A stretch of 64,000 nucleotides of DNA from positions 62,001 to 126,000 of the forward strand of contig JAENWT010000004.1 in NCBI GenBank assembly GCA_016650125.1. The letters are read 5' to 3'. This stretch comes from Thermoleophilia bacterium. GTDB taxonomy: Bacteria > Actinomycetota > Thermoleophilia > Solirubrobacterales > 70-9. The notes beneath the pieces are model-generated. The model was not told where the DNA came from and did not search any database. It worked only from the letters and a program-made list of their open reading frames with translations. Below are positions 49,959 through 58,234 of this stretch, piece by piece (position 1 is the first letter of the stretch; every line of letters starts with the position of its first letter). Both the position numbers and the translations under genes were made by a program.

Positions 49959-50672
49959 ATCGCCAAATCCCCCGAGAAGCTTCCCCGAATAGGAACCGGT
50001 TCGATGCCGCCGCTTGAAGGAGTGCTGCGGCAGACGACTCACGCATCGGTGCTCGAAACGTTGCGCAAGGCGATCCTCAGCGGCGACCTCCCCTCCGGTA
50101 CGCCGCTGGTTCAGGCCGACCTCAGTGTCCTGCTCGGGGTGAGCAAGACTCCGATTCGCGAAGCGATCCGGGATTTGGCCAGCGAAGGTCTGATCGACTT
50201 CGACTCCTACCGCAGCTCGGTGGTCCACACCCCGACGCTCGAGGAGGCGCGGGAGATCTACGAACTGCGACTGACCCTTGAACCGCTCGCGATCCGCAAG
50301 GCGGCCGAATCGGTGCCGGAGACAAATCTGGACCTGGCCGGGGAGCTGATCGAGCAGATGAAAGCGATCGACGATCCCGGCGAGTGGATCGAGATGAACG
50401 GCCGGTTCCACGGACTCTTGTCCGATAAGACCAAGCAACCACGGCTCAACGGCATCATCGTCGGACTTCGGAACGCTTCGGCGATCCAGGTCGCGTGGTC
50501 GCTGAAGGCCAGCCCGGGCCAGATGGCCCGGGCCAACCAGGATCACATCGAGATCCTGGAGGCCTACCGGGCCCGGGATGTGGACGCAGCGATCGCCCTG
50601 AGCCGCCGCCACATGCTGGCAACGCTCGAGGCGATCGAAGCGACCGAAGCCGGCTCCGAGAGCGCCGCCTAG
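49959..50672 (+). CDS. GntR/FCD regulator B, apparent ATC start
   Basis: A 237-residue paralog of regulator A. The HTH is at about 31-95 (VLLGVSKTPIREAIRDLASEGL), the FCD domain at about 105-225, including EIYELRLTLEPLAIRKAAE and MNGRFHGLLSDKTKQPRLNG with the likely metal-binding Asp/His set. From ATC 49959 the N-terminus I-A-K-S-P aligns without gaps to I-A-T-Q-P of paralog A. Usual annotation would start at ATG 50004 (222 residues). The stop shares CTAG with the stop of the converging hydrolase. Placed at the end of the operon, it probably controls it together with A. Confidence 0.87.
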   Translation: MAKSPEKLPRIGTGSMPPLEGVLRQTTHASVLETLRKAILSGDLPSGTPLVQADLSVLLGVSKTPIREAIRDLASEGLIDFDSYRSSVVHTPTLEEAREIYELRLTLEPLAIRKAAESVPETNLDLAGELIEQMKAIDDPGEWIEMNGRFHGLLSDKTKQPRLNGIIVGLRNASAIQVAWSLKASPGQMARANQDHIEILEAYRARDVDAAIALSRRHMLATLEAIEATEAGSESAA

Positions 50673-50680
50673 CCGGCGGC
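50664..50680. terminator. hairpin across two converging stop codons
   Basis: GCCGCC (50664-50669), loop TAGCC, GGCGGC (50675-50680). The stem spans the shared CTAG of GntR B and the cysteine hydrolase gene. It has no T-run on either strand, so it may only slow converging polymerases. Confidence 0.4.
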
Positions 50681-51331
50681 GGGAACGCTTTCGAGCACGC
50701 TCAGGGCGGTCTCACCTTCGACCATCCAGCCGAAGGAGGCGCCGATCACGGCCGAAGCCGCGTCGTGGAGCTGGTCGCCCAGCATCGTGTCCACGCCCTC
50801 TTCGACGACGAAGACAGCGTAATCCCGAACCGAGGCCGCGATCGTCGTCGCGATCACGCAGGAGTTCGTATTGACCCCGAAGATCAGCAGTGAGTCGATG
50901 CCGCGGGATTCGAGGGTTATCTCGAGATCGGTGCCGAGCAGGCAGTCGTAACGCTTCTTGGTGGTGACCACGGCGTCACCCTCTCCCTGGATGCCGGGCA
51001 TCAATTCGATGCCCGGAAGGTGATCGAGGTTGTGCTCGGCGATCGCGCTCCGGGGGCTGTTCTCGAGCGCAGACTGGAAACGCCAGTAGGGGTTGCTCAG
51101 AATCTCACCGCGATCGCGATAGGAGGTGATCACATGGATGATCGGCACTCCGGCGGCACGGAAACGGTCGAGCAAGGGCACGGTGCGTTCCATCAGCGCG
51201 GCCGAGGCTTCGGCCGGCAGTGGCAAAGTCGCCACCTCGGGGTCGAGGTGTCCGCGGTGGAGGTCGATGGTGACGACGGCAGGTCGCTTGGCGAGCTGTT
51301 CGATCGCTTCTCGGGCGTGGGTGGTTTCCAT
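50669..51331 (-). CDS. cysteine hydrolase (isochorismatase/N-carbamoylsarcosine amidase family)
   Basis: A 220-residue cysteine hydrolase. The catalytic triad is visible: D23 in VVTIDLHRGHLD, K115/K116 in VVTTKKRYDC and C148 in FGVNTNSCVIATT, where the cis-peptide lies before the Cys. Relatives include N-carbamoylsarcosine amidase, ureidoacrylate amidohydrolase RutB, biuret hydrolase and maleamate amidase, all releasing ammonia or carbamate from small amides. ATG 51331 has AAAGGA at good spacing; the frame continues upstream into the permease gene but that part is out of context. It is the last gene of the reverse-strand importer operon. Confidence 0.9.
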   Translation of the reverse strand: METTHAREAIEQLAKRPAVVTIDLHRGHLDPEVATLPLPAEASAALMERTVPLLDRFRAAGVPIIHVITSYRDRGEILSNPYWRFQSALENSPRSAIAEHNLDHLPGIELMPGIQGEGDAVVTTKKRYDCLLGTDLEITLESRGIDSLLIFGVNTNSCVIATTIAASVRDYAVFVVEEGVDTMLGDQLHDAASAVIGASFGWMVEGETALSVLESVPAAG

Positions 51332-51342
51332 TTGTCCTTTCC

Positions 51343-52269
51343 TCAGTCCTGAGGGTGGTAGTTCGTTGCAAGGGCGGCCGGCGGACGCATGCGTTTGAGC
51401 AGGCCGGCCAGCGCAAGTAGGGTGATCAGGTAGGGCAACATCGCCAGGAACTGGTACGGGATGTCGATGCCAATCGAGTCGGCCCGGATCTGGAACGCGT
51501 CGGCGGTCGCGAAGATCAGGACCGCTCCGAGCACACCGAAGGCGCGCCAGCGGCCGAAGATCACCGCGGCCAGGGCGATGAAGCCGACCCCGGCGGTCAT
51601 GTTCTCGGTGAAGTAGCCAATCCCGGCCATCGCCAGCTGGCCGCCGCCGATCCCGGCAAGGCAGCCACAGGTGATCAGGGCCAGCCAGCGGGTGAGGGCG
51701 ATATTGATGCCCATGGACTCGGCGGCATCCGGCCGCTCTCCTGCCGCTTTGAGCACCAGTCCGATCCGGGTCCGGGTGAGCATCCACCAGATCACCGGCA
51801 CGAGCAGCAGGCCGACGTAAACCATGATGTCCTGATTGAAGAAGGACGGGCCGATCACCGGGATCGACGAGAGCCCGGGGATCTCGATCCGGTTGAGATG
51901 AGTGATGCCCTTGCTCACCCTCGAGGCGAGCACGGTCGAAAGCAGGAAGGAGGTGACCCCGAGCGCGAAGATGTTGAGAATCACCCCGCTGACAACCTGG
52001 TTCGCGCGGAAGACGAAGCAGAGCACCCCGTGGAGCAGTGCGAGCAGCGCCCCACCGAGGGCGGCGCAGATGAAGCCACCGAGGATGCCGCCGGTCCAGT
52101 AGGCGCCGAGCACACCGAAGAAGGCTCCGCAGAGCATCATCCCTTCGAGCTGGATGTTGATGACACCACTGATCTCGGAGATCAGTTCACCGAGCGCGGC
52201 GAAGAGCAGCGGCGTGCCAACGGCGACGGCGGAGACCAGCAGCAGGGTGATGAAACTGTGAGAGCCCAT
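51343..52269 (-). CDS. BMP/nucleoside-type ABC transporter permease 2
   Basis: A 308-residue permease of the YufQ/NupQ kind with about eight to nine membrane helices. It has the family opening TPLLFAALGELISEISGVINIQLEGMMLCGAFFGVLG and the later GLVLKAAGERPDAAESMGIN cytoplasmic loop, GIGGGQLAMAGIGYFTENMTAGVGFIALAAVIFGRW and a C-terminal QIRADSIGIDIPYQFLAMLPYLITLL. It partners with the other permease, which starts one base away on the same strand. Such systems import nucleosides, purines or related heterocycles. Confidence 0.92.
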   Translation of the reverse strand: MGSHSFITLLLVSAVAVGTPLLFAALGELISEISGVINIQLEGMMLCGAFFGVLGAYWTGGILGGFICAALGGALLALLHGVLCFVFRANQVVSGVILNIFALGVTSFLLSTVLASRVSKGITHLNRIEIPGLSSIPVIGPSFFNQDIMVYVGLLLVPVIWWMLTRTRIGLVLKAAGERPDAAESMGINIALTRWLALITCGCLAGIGGGQLAMAGIGYFTENMTAGVGFIALAAVIFGRWRAFGVLGAVLIFATADAFQIRADSIGIDIPYQFLAMLPYLITLLALAGLLKRMRPPAALATNYHPQD

Positions 52270-53390
52270 CAGGTCGATCCTTCCCCTGGTTCGGGTTCGC
52301 CGGCCGGTGCCTCAAGCCGCTCGGCGAGGGCCTCACGGGCGCGATGCCGCCGGATGAGGATGGTCCGTGCTCCGAGCGCGATCATCACGTACATGACGGC
52401 CAGGGCCTCGGTCACTTGGACGATCGACGAGGGGACATCGCCACCGGTCGTCTGCAGACCGGCGGCGCCCGCGTCGAGCGCGCCGAACAGCAGCGAGACG
52501 GCGGCGATCCCCAGCGGATTTAGCCCACCCAACAGCGCGATCGCGATCGCTTCGAAACCGTATCCGGGCGAGAAGCCCTCAATCAGCCGACCCCTTACCC
52601 CGAGGATCTCGATCGCGCCGGTGATGCCGGAGAACGCGCCGCTGATCACCATCGCGATCACGATCGTCCGGCCGACACTGATCCCCGCCATCGATGAGGC
52701 TTTGATGTTGCCGCCGATCGCCCGCAGGCGCAGGCCCAGGGTGGTCCGGCTGACGATCAGCCAGGCGAGGCCGATCCCGGCTACCGCGATCAGAAAGCCC
52801 GCGTTGAGCAACGTATTGCTCCAGATGATCGGCAGCCGCTCTCCGCTCGGGACCGGATCGGTCGCCGGGAAGGTGGCGCCCGGAGTCGACCACGGCCCGG
52901 AGATCAGATAGCTCGCCAGCAGGACCGCGATGTAGACGAGCATCAACGAAGTGATCACTTCGTTGATGCCTTTCTTCGCTTTGAGCACGCCAGGGATCGC
53001 ACCCCACAGCCCGCCGGCGAAAATCGCCGCCAGGATGGCCAGGATGATGCCGAGGGCGCCGAGTCCCGGGAACCAGATCGTCACCCCGGTCGCGGCGATC
53101 GCGCCGAGGTAGATCTGACCCTCAGCACCGATGTTCCAGAGGCCGGCCCGGATCGCGATCGCAATCCCCAGCGCCGGCAGCAGCCTCGGCACCGATTTCT
53201 CGAGGGTGCCGCTGATCGCGTATGGACTGCTGAACGCAGCATCGAACATGTTGCCGTAAGCCTCGATCGGGTCACTGCCGACGATCAGCAGGATGCCCGC
53301 GGTCGTGATCAGCGAAAGCACGACGGCCCCGATCGGAACCACGATCGCGAAGACTATGCCGCGGGATCGCGTCAGCCAGGAGGTGATCAT
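52269..53390 (-). CDS. BMP/nucleoside-type ABC transporter permease 1
   Basis: A 373-residue YufP/NupP-like permease with about nine membrane helices. It has the conserved FSSPYAISGTLEKSVPRLLPALGIAIAIRAGLWNIGAEGQIYLGAIAATGV, in which NIGAEGQ is diagnostic, and KGINEVITSLMLVYIAVLL and GLRLRAIGGNIKASSMAGISVGRTI. The C-terminal 25 residues are Glu/Pro-rich and cytosolic (GEPEPGEGST). It overlaps the ATPase gene by 4 bp. Confidence 0.92.
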   Translation of the reverse strand: MITSWLTRSRGIVFAIVVPIGAVVLSLITTAGILLIVGSDPIEAYGNMFDAAFSSPYAISGTLEKSVPRLLPALGIAIAIRAGLWNIGAEGQIYLGAIAATGVTIWFPGLGALGIILAILAAIFAGGLWGAIPGVLKAKKGINEVITSLMLVYIAVLLASYLISGPWSTPGATFPATDPVPSGERLPIIWSNTLLNAGFLIAVAGIGLAWLIVSRTTLGLRLRAIGGNIKASSMAGISVGRTIVIAMVISGAFSGITGAIEILGVRGRLIEGFSPGYGFEAIAIALLGGLNPLGIAAVSLLFGALDAGAAGLQTTGGDVPSSIVQVTEALAVMYVMIALGARTILIRRHRAREALAERLEAPAGEPEPGEGST

Positions 53391-54925
53391 GCCGCCTGCC
53401 CGCCCATCAGCAGCCCGAGTTGTTCGGCCGAGGTCTCGGCGGTCACGACTTCGCCCGCCGCGCGTCCCCGGTGGAGCACCAGGATCCGGTCGGTGATCGC
53501 CAGCAGCTCGTCGAGCTCAACCGAGGCGTAGATGATCGCCGCCCCTTGGTCCCGGAGTTCGAGGATCTGACGCTGGACCGAGGCGACCGAAGCGAGATCG
53601 AGGCCCCAGGTCGGGTAGCAGCAGATCAAGGCTTCGATCGGCCGGGAGAGCTCCCGGGCCAGGATGACCTTCTGCTGGTTGCCACCGGAGAGCTTGTCGG
53701 TGAGCACGTCGGGTCCGGAGACCCGGATATCGAAGCGCTCGATCAGATCGATCGCGTGCCGCCGGATCTCCGAGTTGCGTTTCAGGCCTCCGCGGCTGAA
53801 CGGGGCCGACGAAACGATCGGCAGCACGATGTTTTCGGCGACCGAGAGCGTTCCGACCAGGCCGCTGCTGCGACGGTCGGCGGGCACGTGCCCGATGCCC
53901 CGGTCCATCCGCCGCTTGACATCTTCGGAGCCGATCTCCTCACCGCCGAGGATCACGCTCCCGGAAAGACCCCGCCGGGCACCGCTCAACGATTCGGTCA
54001 ACTCAACCTGCCCGCTACCCTCGACCCCGGCGATCCCGAGGATCTCCCCGGCCCGGGCCACGAAGCTCACGTCGGTCACCGCCTGCTCGCCGCGGTCTCC
54101 ACGCACGCAGAGGTCTTTGACCTCGAGCTTCACTTCCTGCGTCGATCTGCCCGCCTCGCGGGCACCCGACGGCTGGGTGAAATCGAGATCGCCGACCATC
54201 AGCCGGGCGAGATCTTCGACGTTCGTCTCACCGGCAACGAGGGTCGCGACCAGCTTGCCGCGCCGCATAACGCTGATGCGATCGGCCAGGCGGACCACCT
54301 CGTCGAGCTTGTGGCTGATCAAGAAGAGTCCGACGCCCGACTCGGCGAGACGCCTGAGCACGCCCTCGAGTCCGAGCCATTCCTGTGGGGTAAGCAGCGC
54401 GTTCGGCTCGTCGAGGGCGAGAATGCGGGTCTCGCGGGCCAGTGCCTTGAGCAGTTCGGCCCGCTGCTGTTCACCCACTGTCAGTTCCTCGATCACGGCC
54501 CCAGGATCGAGATTGAGTCCGAGGCGCTCGCCGAGCTCTTCGACCCGGGCAGCCCCCTGGGCGAGACCGATTGCCTGGTCACTGCCGCGCAGGGCGAGCA
54601 CGACGTTCTCGGCCACGGTGAGAGTGGGGATCAGTGAGAAATGCTGCTGGACGTAGCCGAAGCCGTTCTCCAGCGCGGTGCGTGGGCTGGTGACCTCGAT
54701 CGGCTCGCCGTCGAGGAGGATCCGTCCCGAATCTGGCCTGTTGAGGCCGAAGAGGGTGCCGACAAGTGTCGTCTTGCCGGCACCGTTCTCTCCGACGATG
54801 GCGTGGATCTCTCCCTCCTTCAGGTCGATCTTTACCCGGTCATTTGCGACGACCCCCGGGTAGGCCTTGGTGATCTCGTCGAGGACGAGTATCGGCGGGG
54901 CTTCGGGGGTCGTCGCAGTGTTCAT
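53387..54925 (-). CDS. BMP/nucleoside-type ABC transporter ATPase, two NBDs
   Basis: A 512-residue tandem ATPase of the YufO/NupO type. NBD1 has Walker A GENGAGKTTLV, a C-loop-region VGEQQRAELLKAL and Walker B ILALDEPNALLTPQE. NBD2 has the degenerate VEGSGQVELTE in place of Walker A, a canonical LSGGNQQKVILARELSR and Walker B LICCYPTWGLDLAS, where Tyr-Pro replaces the usual Asp-Glu-Pro. That replacement is normal for this subfamily as I know it ('Q.TRGLD'-like). It is 18 bp downstream of the lipoprotein gene. Confidence 0.92.
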   Translation of the reverse strand: MNTATTPEAPPILVLDEITKAYPGVVANDRVKIDLKEGEIHAIVGENGAGKTTLVGTLFGLNRPDSGRILLDGEPIEVTSPRTALENGFGYVQQHFSLIPTLTVAENVVLALRGSDQAIGLAQGAARVEELGERLGLNLDPGAVIEELTVGEQQRAELLKALARETRILALDEPNALLTPQEWLGLEGVLRRLAESGVGLFLISHKLDEVVRLADRISVMRRGKLVATLVAGETNVEDLARLMVGDLDFTQPSGAREAGRSTQEVKLEVKDLCVRGDRGEQAVTDVSFVARAGEILGIAGVEGSGQVELTESLSGARRGLSGSVILGGEEIGSEDVKRRMDRGIGHVPADRRSSGLVGTLSVAENIVLPIVSSAPFSRGGLKRNSEIRRHAIDLIERFDIRVSGPDVLTDKLSGGNQQKVILARELSRPIEALICCYPTWGLDLASVASVQRQILELRDQGAAIIYASVELDELLAITDRILVLHRGRAAGEVVTAETSAEQLGLLMGGQAA

Positions 54926-54943
54926 CCGTAGAGGCTGCTCCCG

Positions 54944-55960
54944 TTACTGCGGGCAGGTCTCGTCGTGCTTGACCTTGATCTCGCCGCTCGCGACCTTGTC
55001 CTGGAGCTTGAGGACCTCGTCGTAGAGTCCCTTCGGCATCAGGTCAGTCTCGGTCACGATCGGGCCCCAGTCCTCGGGCAGCTTGAACTTGTGGAACTCA
55101 CCCTTGAGCTTGCCGTCCTGGGCCTCCTTGGCGAGCTGGGCCACGAACTTCGCCTGGGACTTGAGCAGAGAGGAAGCGATGACTTCCGGTGCCTGGTCCG
55201 AATTATCGATCCACTCGGTGACCAGTGGAACATCATTCGTCTTGGCCGCCGCGTAGACGCCGGGCCAGCCACTGTTCAGGTTGCCGGTAATCGCTCCGGC
55301 GCCCTGGTCGATCATCGCCGTAGCCGCGGACTCCGCTTTGGTCGGATCCTCGAAGTCGTTGGTGAACTTCGAGAGGAACTTGACCTGAGGGTCCGCGTAC
55401 TTGGCGCCCTCTTCGGTGCCGTGGAGGTTCGCCGCGGTCGCCGGGAAGCACTGCCCGCCGATCCAGCCGACAGTTCCAGTCTTCGAGAGCTTCGCGGCGA
55501 CGTAGCCGGCGAAGAACTGCCACTGCTCGATCGCGGTATCCATCGACGAGAGGTTCTTGTCGTTGCCGACGTTGCTGTTGGCGACGAGGAACTGGGTGTC
55601 CGGGAACTCATCGGCGGCCGCCACGGCGCCATCAGTGAACTGGCCGCCCCAGCCGATCACGAGGTTGTATCCCTGACTCGCAAACTGCCGGTAGATGTCG
55701 GTCTGATTGGCAACCGGAACGGATTCGGTCAGTTCGACCTGGGCTCCGGTCTGCTTCTCGATTTCGTCGGCCGAACGCTGGGCATCGGCGTTGTAACCCT
55801 GGTCCGAGGTCGGTCCGGGAGTCAGCATCGCGACCTTGAAGTCGCCGGAATCGCCTGAGCCTGAGCCGCTGTCGCTGGAGTCGTCCCCGCCGCAGCCGGC
55901 CATGAAGGCGACCACCAGAAGTGCCAGCAGGGTGACTGACAATGTTTTCTTGTTCATCAT
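54944..55960 (-). CDS. BMP family ABC transporter substrate-binding lipoprotein
   Basis: A 338-residue PnrA/BMP-family binding protein. Start ATG-ATG at 55960 follows GAGGAG; the longer frame would run into the upstream gene. Signal peptide with lipobox M-A-G-C23. Family parts include KVAMLTPGPTSDQGYNADAQRSADEIEKQTG (N-domain), IGWGGQFTDGAVAAADEFPDTQFLVANS and IGGQCFPATAANLHGTEEGAKYADP. BMP proteins bind nucleosides, purines or other ring compounds. The N-terminal 'PGPTSDQGYN' loop is related to the purine/nucleoside site, but specificity cannot be read directly. Confidence 0.92.
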   Translation of the reverse strand: MMNKKTLSVTLLALLVVAFMAGCGGDDSSDSGSGSGDSGDFKVAMLTPGPTSDQGYNADAQRSADEIEKQTGAQVELTESVPVANQTDIYRQFASQGYNLVIGWGGQFTDGAVAAADEFPDTQFLVANSNVGNDKNLSSMDTAIEQWQFFAGYVAAKLSKTGTVGWIGGQCFPATAANLHGTEEGAKYADPQVKFLSKFTNDFEDPTKAESAATAMIDQGAGAITGNLNSGWPGVYAAAKTNDVPLVTEWIDNSDQAPEVIASSLLKSQAKFVAQLAKEAQDGKLKGEFHKFKLPEDWGPIVTETDLMPKGLYDEVLKLQDKVASGEIKVKHDETCPQ

Positions 55961-55970
55961 TGTTGCTCCT

Positions 55971-57398
55971 CTATTTGCGCCAGGGGACGAAGACACGCTC
56001 GTCTAGCCCGGCTCGTTTGATTGCGGCGTGCGCTCTCGCGTTTGCCTCGTCCAGCACTTCTTGCTCGTCGGGGAAAGTCACGAGATCCCCACCCCGGAGC
56101 ACGAGCTCTCCGTTGACGACGACGGTGTCGACATCAGTTCCGTGGGCTGAAAAGACCAGGGTGGCAACCGGCCGGTTGCCGACGGTAGAATGCGCTTTGT
56201 TCAAGTCGAATGCGACGAGGTCGGCTTTTTTGCCGACCTCGAGCGAGCCGATCAGGTGGTCGAGTCCCATCGCCGTGGCACTGCCGATCGTCGCCATCTC
56301 AATCACCGTTTCCGCACTCATCAGGGTCGGGTCGTAATGGGTGACATTGCCAATCAGAGCGGCGAACTTCATCTGCTCGACCATGTCGGGGGAGCAGTTA
56401 ACGTAAGTGCCATCGGTTCCGAGACCGACGTTGAAGTCACCTTCCATCAACTGTCGCATTGGTGGGATGCCGTCGCAGCTGTAGGCGTTGCTGACCGGAT
56501 TGGTCACGACCGAGGCTCCACAGCGGGCTATGTGGTCGAGCTCGCGGCCCTTGAGATGAAGCACGTGAATGAATACCCAGTTTTCGGCCAGGGCGCCGAT
56601 CTTGGCGAGATAGTCGACGTCGCCGCCCCCGGTCTGTTGCTCGAATTCCTTGATCGAGAGCCACGGGGTGCCGGCGGAACAGTGGTTGCTGATCTTCAGG
56701 TTGCGGTCGCGCGCGAGCTCGACCCCGGCCAGGATCATCTCGTCCGAGGTAGCGTTGTGGAGCATCCAGTTCGCACCGGTCTCGATCGCGAGGCCCATGT
56801 GGATCAGGCCTCCCTGCCCGTTGAACCGGTCGATGACCTCCTCAGCCATGGCCAGTTCTTCGTCCGTGTTCCGAACGTGAGGATGGGCCTCATAGCTCGT
56901 GGAGAAGGGCGGATCAGGAGTCTGGCGTAGTTCTTTGGTCACCAGTTGGCGGATGCCGACTTCGACCACCGGGTCGACCATCGACTTGATCGATTCGGGG
57001 TCGTTGATGTTGACCACGTGATTCAGTGAGCAGGTCGTGCCGGTGCGGATCTGCTCGAGCGCTCCGAGGTAGCCGGCGACCTCAAGGTCCTCGTTGCTGA
57101 GCTGGGCCATCAGCGGCAAGGTCACCTCGTCGAGCCAGTCCTCCAGCAGCAGTCCTTCGCCGGTGTTCTTGAAAAGGCTGCCCCAATGGTGATTGTGGCC
57201 GTTCACGAAGCCGGGCAGAACCATCTTGCCACCCATGTCGATCGTCTCTCGGGCACGCCGTTCGCCGAGCTCGTCCATCGCTCCGATCCCGGTGATCAGG
57301 TCATCCTCGATCGCAATCCAGCCGCGCTCTATGACCCTGCGGTCGGCATCGACGGTTACCAGGTAACAATTCGTGAAAAGCAGCGATGCTATGTTCAC
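55971..57398 (-). CDS. metal-dependent aminohydrolase (SsnA/TrzN/guanine deaminase-like)
   Basis: A 475-residue amidohydrolase superfamily enzyme of the chlorohydrolase/aminohydrolase branch that contains guanine deaminase, SsnA, AtzA and TrzN. Metal ligands: VLPGFVNGHNHHWG (H-x-H), ISNHCSAGTPWLS, FIHVLHLKGRELD (His) and VGLGTDGTYVN (Asp). TMEM-free, cytosolic. GTG 57398 has GAGAGGTG upstream. It heads a reverse operon that continues with a BMP-type importer 10 bp downstream, implying that it acts on the imported compound, probably a deamination of an N-heterocycle (inference). It is divergent from two GntR genes. Confidence 0.88.
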   Translation of the reverse strand: MNIASLLFTNCYLVTVDADRRVIERGWIAIEDDLITGIGAMDELGERRARETIDMGGKMVLPGFVNGHNHHWGSLFKNTGEGLLLEDWLDEVTLPLMAQLSNEDLEVAGYLGALEQIRTGTTCSLNHVVNINDPESIKSMVDPVVEVGIRQLVTKELRQTPDPPFSTSYEAHPHVRNTDEELAMAEEVIDRFNGQGGLIHMGLAIETGANWMLHNATSDEMILAGVELARDRNLKISNHCSAGTPWLSIKEFEQQTGGGDVDYLAKIGALAENWVFIHVLHLKGRELDHIARCGASVVTNPVSNAYSCDGIPPMRQLMEGDFNVGLGTDGTYVNCSPDMVEQMKFAALIGNVTHYDPTLMSAETVIEMATIGSATAMGLDHLIGSLEVGKKADLVAFDLNKAHSTVGNRPVATLVFSAHGTDVDTVVVNGELVLRGGDLVTFPDEQEVLDEANARAHAAIKRAGLDERVFVPWRK

Positions 57399-57424
57399 CT
57401 CTCGTCGGAACGGAATCGGGTACC

Positions 57425-57510
57425 CGGCATACCGTATACAAGTATTGGGTCACTTTTCAAGTAATCAGGCCGAGTTGTTGTGAAATATGTTGTTGCTGTA
57501 TACCGGGTAC
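57425..57510. promoter_or_regulatory. paired GTATAC operators in the divergent promoter region
   Basis: CCGTATACA (core 57434-57439) and TGTATACCGG (core 57498-57503) lie 64 bp apart. The larger motif TACCCGG...GTATACA is present at 57422-57440 and again, inverted, at 57496-57509. GTATAC-centred palindromes are typical GntR/FadR-class sites. This 140-bp gap serves the reverse aminohydrolase operon and the tandem GntR genes. Confidence 0.55.
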
Positions 57511-57538
57511 TGCAATATGATCGAGCCATGGTGATGCG

Positions 57539-58234
57539 ATGAATGAGTCGTCCGATGGTCCCGGAGACGACGCGTCCGAACCGTTTAGTCCGGTCGAGCG
57601 ACCGGTTCGACTGGCCCAGAAGGCTTACGACGAGATCAGGTTCGCCCTGCTCAGCGGCGGTGACATAACCGACGGACGCTTCAGCGAAGACGACCTCGCG
57701 AAGGCGCTTTCGGTGAGCCGGACCCCCGTCCGCGACGCCCTCCACCGCCTGGCGATGGTCGGCCTGATCGAAGCCGCCCATCCCGGCGGATACAGCCGCC
57801 GGCGTACCACCATCCGGGGCGTCAATGAGCATTGCGAGCTTAGGCTGCTGCTTGAGCCACGCGCCGCGGCGCGCGCCGCGGTACTGGACGCCGACGTCCG
57901 GGCGGAACTGATCGCCGGACTGCGCGCGAATTTGAAGCCGGAGAATCCGGTCGAGGAAGCGGAGTTCCACCGCGCGATCGCCGCGGCTTCGAACGACGGA
58001 TCACTGCCCTCGTTGATCGGCGACCTGAGCGACCTCGCCGGACTAGACGAAGTCTGGCTCGAGGGCTCCTCCACCGGTAACGGTCTTCCGCGCCCCGACC
58101 ACGACGAGATCGTCTCGGCGCTCGAGCAAGGCGACCCCGAGGCGGCGGAGCGTGCGATGAGCCGACATATCGAGAGCGTTCGGCGGCGGCTGACCGAGCT
58201 GCTCGCTCAGCTACCAGCGAAAGTTGGAGCGTGA
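57539..58234 (+). CDS. GntR/FCD family regulator C
   Basis: A 231-residue GntR/FCD protein: winged HTH about 25-90 (LSVSRTPVRDALHRLAMVGLIEAA) and FCD effector domain about 105-220, including LRLLLEPRAAARAAVLDADV and EFHRAIAAASNDGSLPSLIGDL. It starts with ATG 57539. It is divergent from the aminohydrolase operon and overlaps the next GntR gene by 4 bp, so the two regulators are made together. It is more distant from regulators A and B than those are from each other. The probable target is the GTATAC pair upstream. Confidence 0.87.
   Translation: MNESSDGPGDDASEPFSPVERPVRLAQKAYDEIRFALLSGGDITDGRFSEDDLAKALSVSRTPVRDALHRLAMVGLIEAAHPGGYSRRRTTIRGVNEHCELRLLLEPRAAARAAVLDADVRAELIAGLRANLKPENPVEEAEFHRAIAAASNDGSLPSLIGDLSDLAGLDEVWLEGSSTGNGLPRPDHDEIVSALEQGDPEAAERAMSRHIESVRRRLTELLAQLPAKVGA

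Noticed and set aside
50669-51787. 372-residue version of the cysteine hydrolase
   Set aside because: The first 152 codons overlap a permease gene out of frame and read as Arg/Gly/Pro-rich shadow. ATG 51331 has AAAGGA and begins the normal family N-terminus.
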